A stretch of 41,856 nt of DNA from contig BFEA01000046.1 in the NCBI GenBank assembly GCA_003427395.1, positions 582,412-624,267 of the forward strand, read 5' to 3'. The notes below the pieces were generated by a model, which was given only the letters and a program-made list of their open reading frames with translations, had not been told where the DNA came from and searched no databases. This DNA comes from Chara braunii (lineage: Eukaryota; Streptophyta; Charophyceae; Charales; Characeae). Made by a program: the position numbers and the translations under genes. Positions 38,971 through 41,856 of the stretch are shown one piece after another (within the stretch, counting starts at the first letter, position 1; every line of letters begins with the position of its first letter).

Positions 38971-39521
38971 TCTTGAGGGCGGCGGTCTATACTGACAATG
39001 TGACTGTCAAACGGACTACAGGTTATGCGCCCATTACACTCTGGTATGGCAGATATGCTACTTCTCCCATTGAGAACCTGGTTGAGACCTGGACCCATGA
39101 GGTACAGAGAGGGTCGTACTCCACGGAGGAGTTACTGAGGCTGAGGATCAGGCAGATCAAGGAAGTGGATGAGGCTATAATTGAGGCCACAAAGAGGATG
39201 TCAGACAACACATTATCTGATCAGACACGGTGGAACAACAAGAGGTACATCAGGAATGAACGGCTTCAGGTCGGAGATATTGTACTACTGCATGATACAT
39301 CTCTCGAGACACAATGGAGAAAGAGATTGGAGGCCAGGTGAATGAGACCATTCAGGATCATCAGAGAGGTTGAATGCAAGGCCTATAAGTTAGCAAAGAT
39401 GGATGGTGCGAGATCCCATGGTATAGTATCCGGCTCCCGGCTCCGAAAATTCATACTTAGAGATGCAGATTTGATTCCGAGTTCGGGCACAGTGATGAGG
39501 CGAGGCCCGAGAGCCGTCTAG
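38971..39521 (+). pseudogene. Integrase C-terminal domain (plus strand)
   Basis: The frame has AAVYTDNVTVKRTTGYAPI, a helical segment (LRLRIRQIKEVDEAIIEATK) and GDIVLLHDTSLETQW. After a TGA at 39339-39341 it continues MRPFRIIREVECKAYKLAK and SRLRKFILRDADLIP to TAG 39519-39521. The TGA replaces the Trp seen in element 1 (W-MGPYR). The whole domain is collinear with 4580-5176 of element 1. Confidence 0.88.
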
Positions 39522-41230
39522 CATCAGCCTAGACATGCTGAGATATGGCCAGTGTGCCCTCAACATCTGTTAGGATGTGGTGAAAGTGTCGCCAACTTCA
39601 GAGGATTATGTGCTGGGATGCCTGAGCTGGATACGAGCAGTCTATGATGGCTCGGCTCATTGGTGGACTTATGTGTATGCCAGGCCCAGATTGGCCCCAG
39701 TTTTGTATGATTGTGAGTTAAACTTTTAAAATTTTTGCTCATTGCATTGTATCTGGCTTGTCATGTGTCAGTCCTGGGACATGCCAGGGGGATTGGGAGC
39801 CAGTTTATGGGATTTCAGTTCTTGCCTCTTATTGTATTTTATTTAGTCTGAATGACATTGTGAAATGAATGGCTGTGGGATAAAGTAAAAATTTATTTTC
39901 TTCCTCTCATAAGTCAGTGCTCAATTGATGGGGCAACCTTCTAGTACGATTGCGTAAGGAGGATTGGTTGTCTCTGAAAGAGGGTGGTACTTAGCCTAGT
40001 GAAGTGTTCCCTTGGCAAGGGACTCAGCATCGTCGAGATGGGGTTCCTCTCCAGACGCGCCTTCGCGGCTAAGCGCTACCAAGCTCTAAAGGGATAGGTA
40101 ATCAGTCATGTGTCATAATCGATGGAGTAATCTGTCCGATCATATGATCGGACAAAGATCACTTAGCATCGCAGCGGATTGAGGCTCGCCGTATTCTTCA
40201 TGTTGGAAGGAGTGTTCCCACTGCAGCCGTCGGGCCCTCGCAACGGTTCCCCGACAAGAGTCTATCCACAGTGGCGTCCCCTGCGGTGTCAGCACTTGCG
40301 TCCTTCATGAAGAGGTGAAGAGTTTTCGACTGCGCCTCTTGAGCAAGAGATAATTCCCTAAAGCAGGTTCTCACAAGGTCCAGAGGCTAGCTGGGTCAGC
40401 GAAGTGTCTGAGCCATAGTGGGAGATAACTCCGGACCCTAGAGTGGCTAGTCGTTCCTCAGGTCATCATATGGTGATCTGGTCTGCCTGCTAGAAAGGAA
40501 GGAGGCATCATGAGCCTCTGCCAGTCTAAATCCGACATTTGGCTGATCAAGGTGGTGGACTCCTACTATCACTCTAATCGGGGTGTCTCTCGGGAGCAGT
40601 GTCTCCAGGGGCATTCCCTTGGCATCGGGCCAAGCCAGGTATCCACAGCCCAGCTGGCAACAGGGTCATTATGGCCTCCTAGCCCACTGTTGCAAAGCTT
40701 AATTGTGGACTCGCTCTAACTCACCAGCAGTGTCTGGTTGGGTGTTGGCTGGATCCCCGCACAGTAGCAAGAGTCGGGCGTTAGAAAGAAGTCGAGCAAG
40801 TAAACGGAAGTTCTGAAGTCGACTAAAGAGTTTCCTCGCCATAGGCCAGCATTCATCGGAGTGAGGGCTTCATGAACGGGTGTGCGGCTCTCCGTGAGCT
40901 GTTTTGAGCAAGGGCTCAGAGGGTGGTCGGACCGCCATGACTGGGAATCAGGACTGACTTTGCTCTGCTTGCCGGGTTGGGTCAGTAGATGAGCCCACCA
41001 GGGCGAGCGGGGGCACTCTCGAAAGGCCGAAAGGTAAGACTCTGAGAGTGAGTGAGGAAGGGGTGTAGGCAAGGGTCTTTAGGAGAGATCCTCTTTTCTC
41101 GTCTTTTTTTGAGGCATGACTTGACATCTGTTTTGCAGGTACCCTACAACAGACAAAGATAACGGGGTTTGGTATGACTCGACAGTGAGCGGTACAGAGC
41201 CGGCAGACAAAGAGAAAGGGGTTTGGTATG
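39522..41230. other. Unassigned region downstream of the plus-strand integrase
   Basis: This is where the polypurine tract and 3' LTR of the plus-strand element should be. A purine stretch CCAGGGGGATTGGGAGCC at about 39784 is a weak polypurine-tract candidate. No sequence matching the reverse complement of 37109-37830 was seen, so the 3' LTR is missing, diverged or outside the window. A short direct repeat (AGACAAAGA then GGGGTTTGGTATGA) lies at 41151 and about 41205. Confidence 0.4.
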
Positions 41231-41440
41231 ATCACCCCTTATGAGGCAGCCTTTGGTCTAGGTGACCTGGATGATCCTGGATTCGATGATTGGTCCCATA
41301 GCCGCCCATGGCTGAGATATCGATGAGGATTATGCTGTACTGATAGGCAGTATGGATGAGATGGACTGATCCAGTGATAATGAGACATGCAGGCCAGGAT
41401 TGAGACTTGGACTGTTCGACCGGACCTAGCGATGGGGTCA
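41231..41440 (+). other. Weak coding-like tract
   Basis: The plus strand reads MITPYEAAFGLGDLDDPGFD, then DWSHSRPWLRYR-stop, and after a frame change EDYAVLIGSMDEMD. Acidic, aromatic composition with few stops suggests decayed coding sequence, possibly the N terminus of a further gag on this strand. A similar patch occurs at about 41690-41856 (PDDWGYSLYDSPIYE; LKLAYEEQRKYEAQAM). I cannot assign a family. Confidence 0.25.
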
Positions 41441-41856
41441 GGTCTAAGATTGATGATCGATTATGATGATGCATGAGGCCAAACCTTATGAAAGGTTTGA
41501 CGTGACATTGAGGCTGATTCAGTGATGCAAGGGAACGGGATTGTTAGTATGATTGGGTTGCATGAGCAGTCATGATACTTGTGTGCGGTGACTACACCAC
41601 GCAAGACTGATAAGGTTAATTCCTTCTTGATTTTGATGGTGGCTCGGACCAGTGGTCCATGCCTTATTGAGTGAGCACTTAAGCCCTAGCGGGCGAGCAC
41701 CCTGATGATTGGGGGTACAGTTTATATGATTCCCCTATATATGAGATAGCACATAAGGCCGCTTAGCTCAAGTTGGCATATGAAGAACAACGCAAGTATG
41801 AGGCACAAGCGATGGTTGGGCGGCGCAGCCTGGTGGGCGACGGGAGGTTCTGGTGC

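Noticed and set aside
38472-39341. TGA read as tryptophan (alternative genetic code)
   Set aside because: Several TGAs replace Trp codons, but TGG is used for Trp in the same frames. CGA to TGA and a TAG stop also occur, and the catalytic Glu is lost, so decay is the simpler explanation.

Overview
This window looks like repeat-rich intergenic DNA from a large eukaryotic genome. No intact host gene could be recognised. Two primer-binding sites match the 3' end of plant-type tRNA-Asp(GTC): a perfect one at 37087-37104 and one with 3 mismatches at 21914-21931, both serving the minus strand. The Ty3/gypsy pol sequences also look like those I associate with streptophyte or basidiomycete genomes. 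I infer a green-plant-lineage organism, possibly a charophyte alga, but a species call cannot be made from this sequence alone. Runs of N and ambiguous bases (24405-24491, 10200-10316, 36191-36952) mark assembly problems.

Layout. 1-640 is a 53-bp minisatellite followed by a (TC)n tract. 1925-2862 is copy A of a dispersed repeat whose copy B lies at 23761-24905. 4337-9525 (minus) is a decayed Ty3/gypsy element: gag zinc knuckle, protease, reverse transcriptase, RNase H, integrase. Its gag is cut off by a GC-rich hairpin-bearing insert (9525-9770). 9770-13560 is unassigned apart from a tRNA-like sequence at 11609-11688. 13572-13949 (minus) is a second gag zinc-knuckle fragment. 13970-15860 holds G-rich low-complexity DNA, a ~150-bp A-rich tandem repeat and two hairpin palindromes. 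15950-21223 (minus) is a long decayed coding tract of repeated, unrecognised protein modules, led by a primer-binding site and a probable LTR edge. 22200-22705 is a 60-bp minisatellite. 26084-26360 and 27440-30060 are tandem arrays, including one with a strict two-monomer higher-order repeat. 30043-30990 (minus) is another piece of the module family. 31000-37104 (minus) is a second gypsy element that carries four copies of the module upstream of gag. 37835-39521 (plus) holds RNase H end plus integrase, which appear to be the missing 3' half of that second element, flipped by an inversion.

Most interesting observation. Upstream of gag, or beside gypsy remains, the minus strand repeatedly encodes short ORFs built from a recurrent ~110-140-residue domain (pattern TGD-[FY]-D...W...P.P...G..W..[IL]) and a companion module (FEV...VRG.D). 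Neighbouring ORFs are sometimes joined by overlapping ATGA stop/start codons or separated by a few bases. Two separate loci show this, and a third carries related fragments. I do not recognise these domains as standard retrotransposon proteins. The retroelement genes are decayed, and many lesions are C-to-T or G-to-A changes at Trp, Gln or Arg codons and at catalytic Asp or Glu codons.
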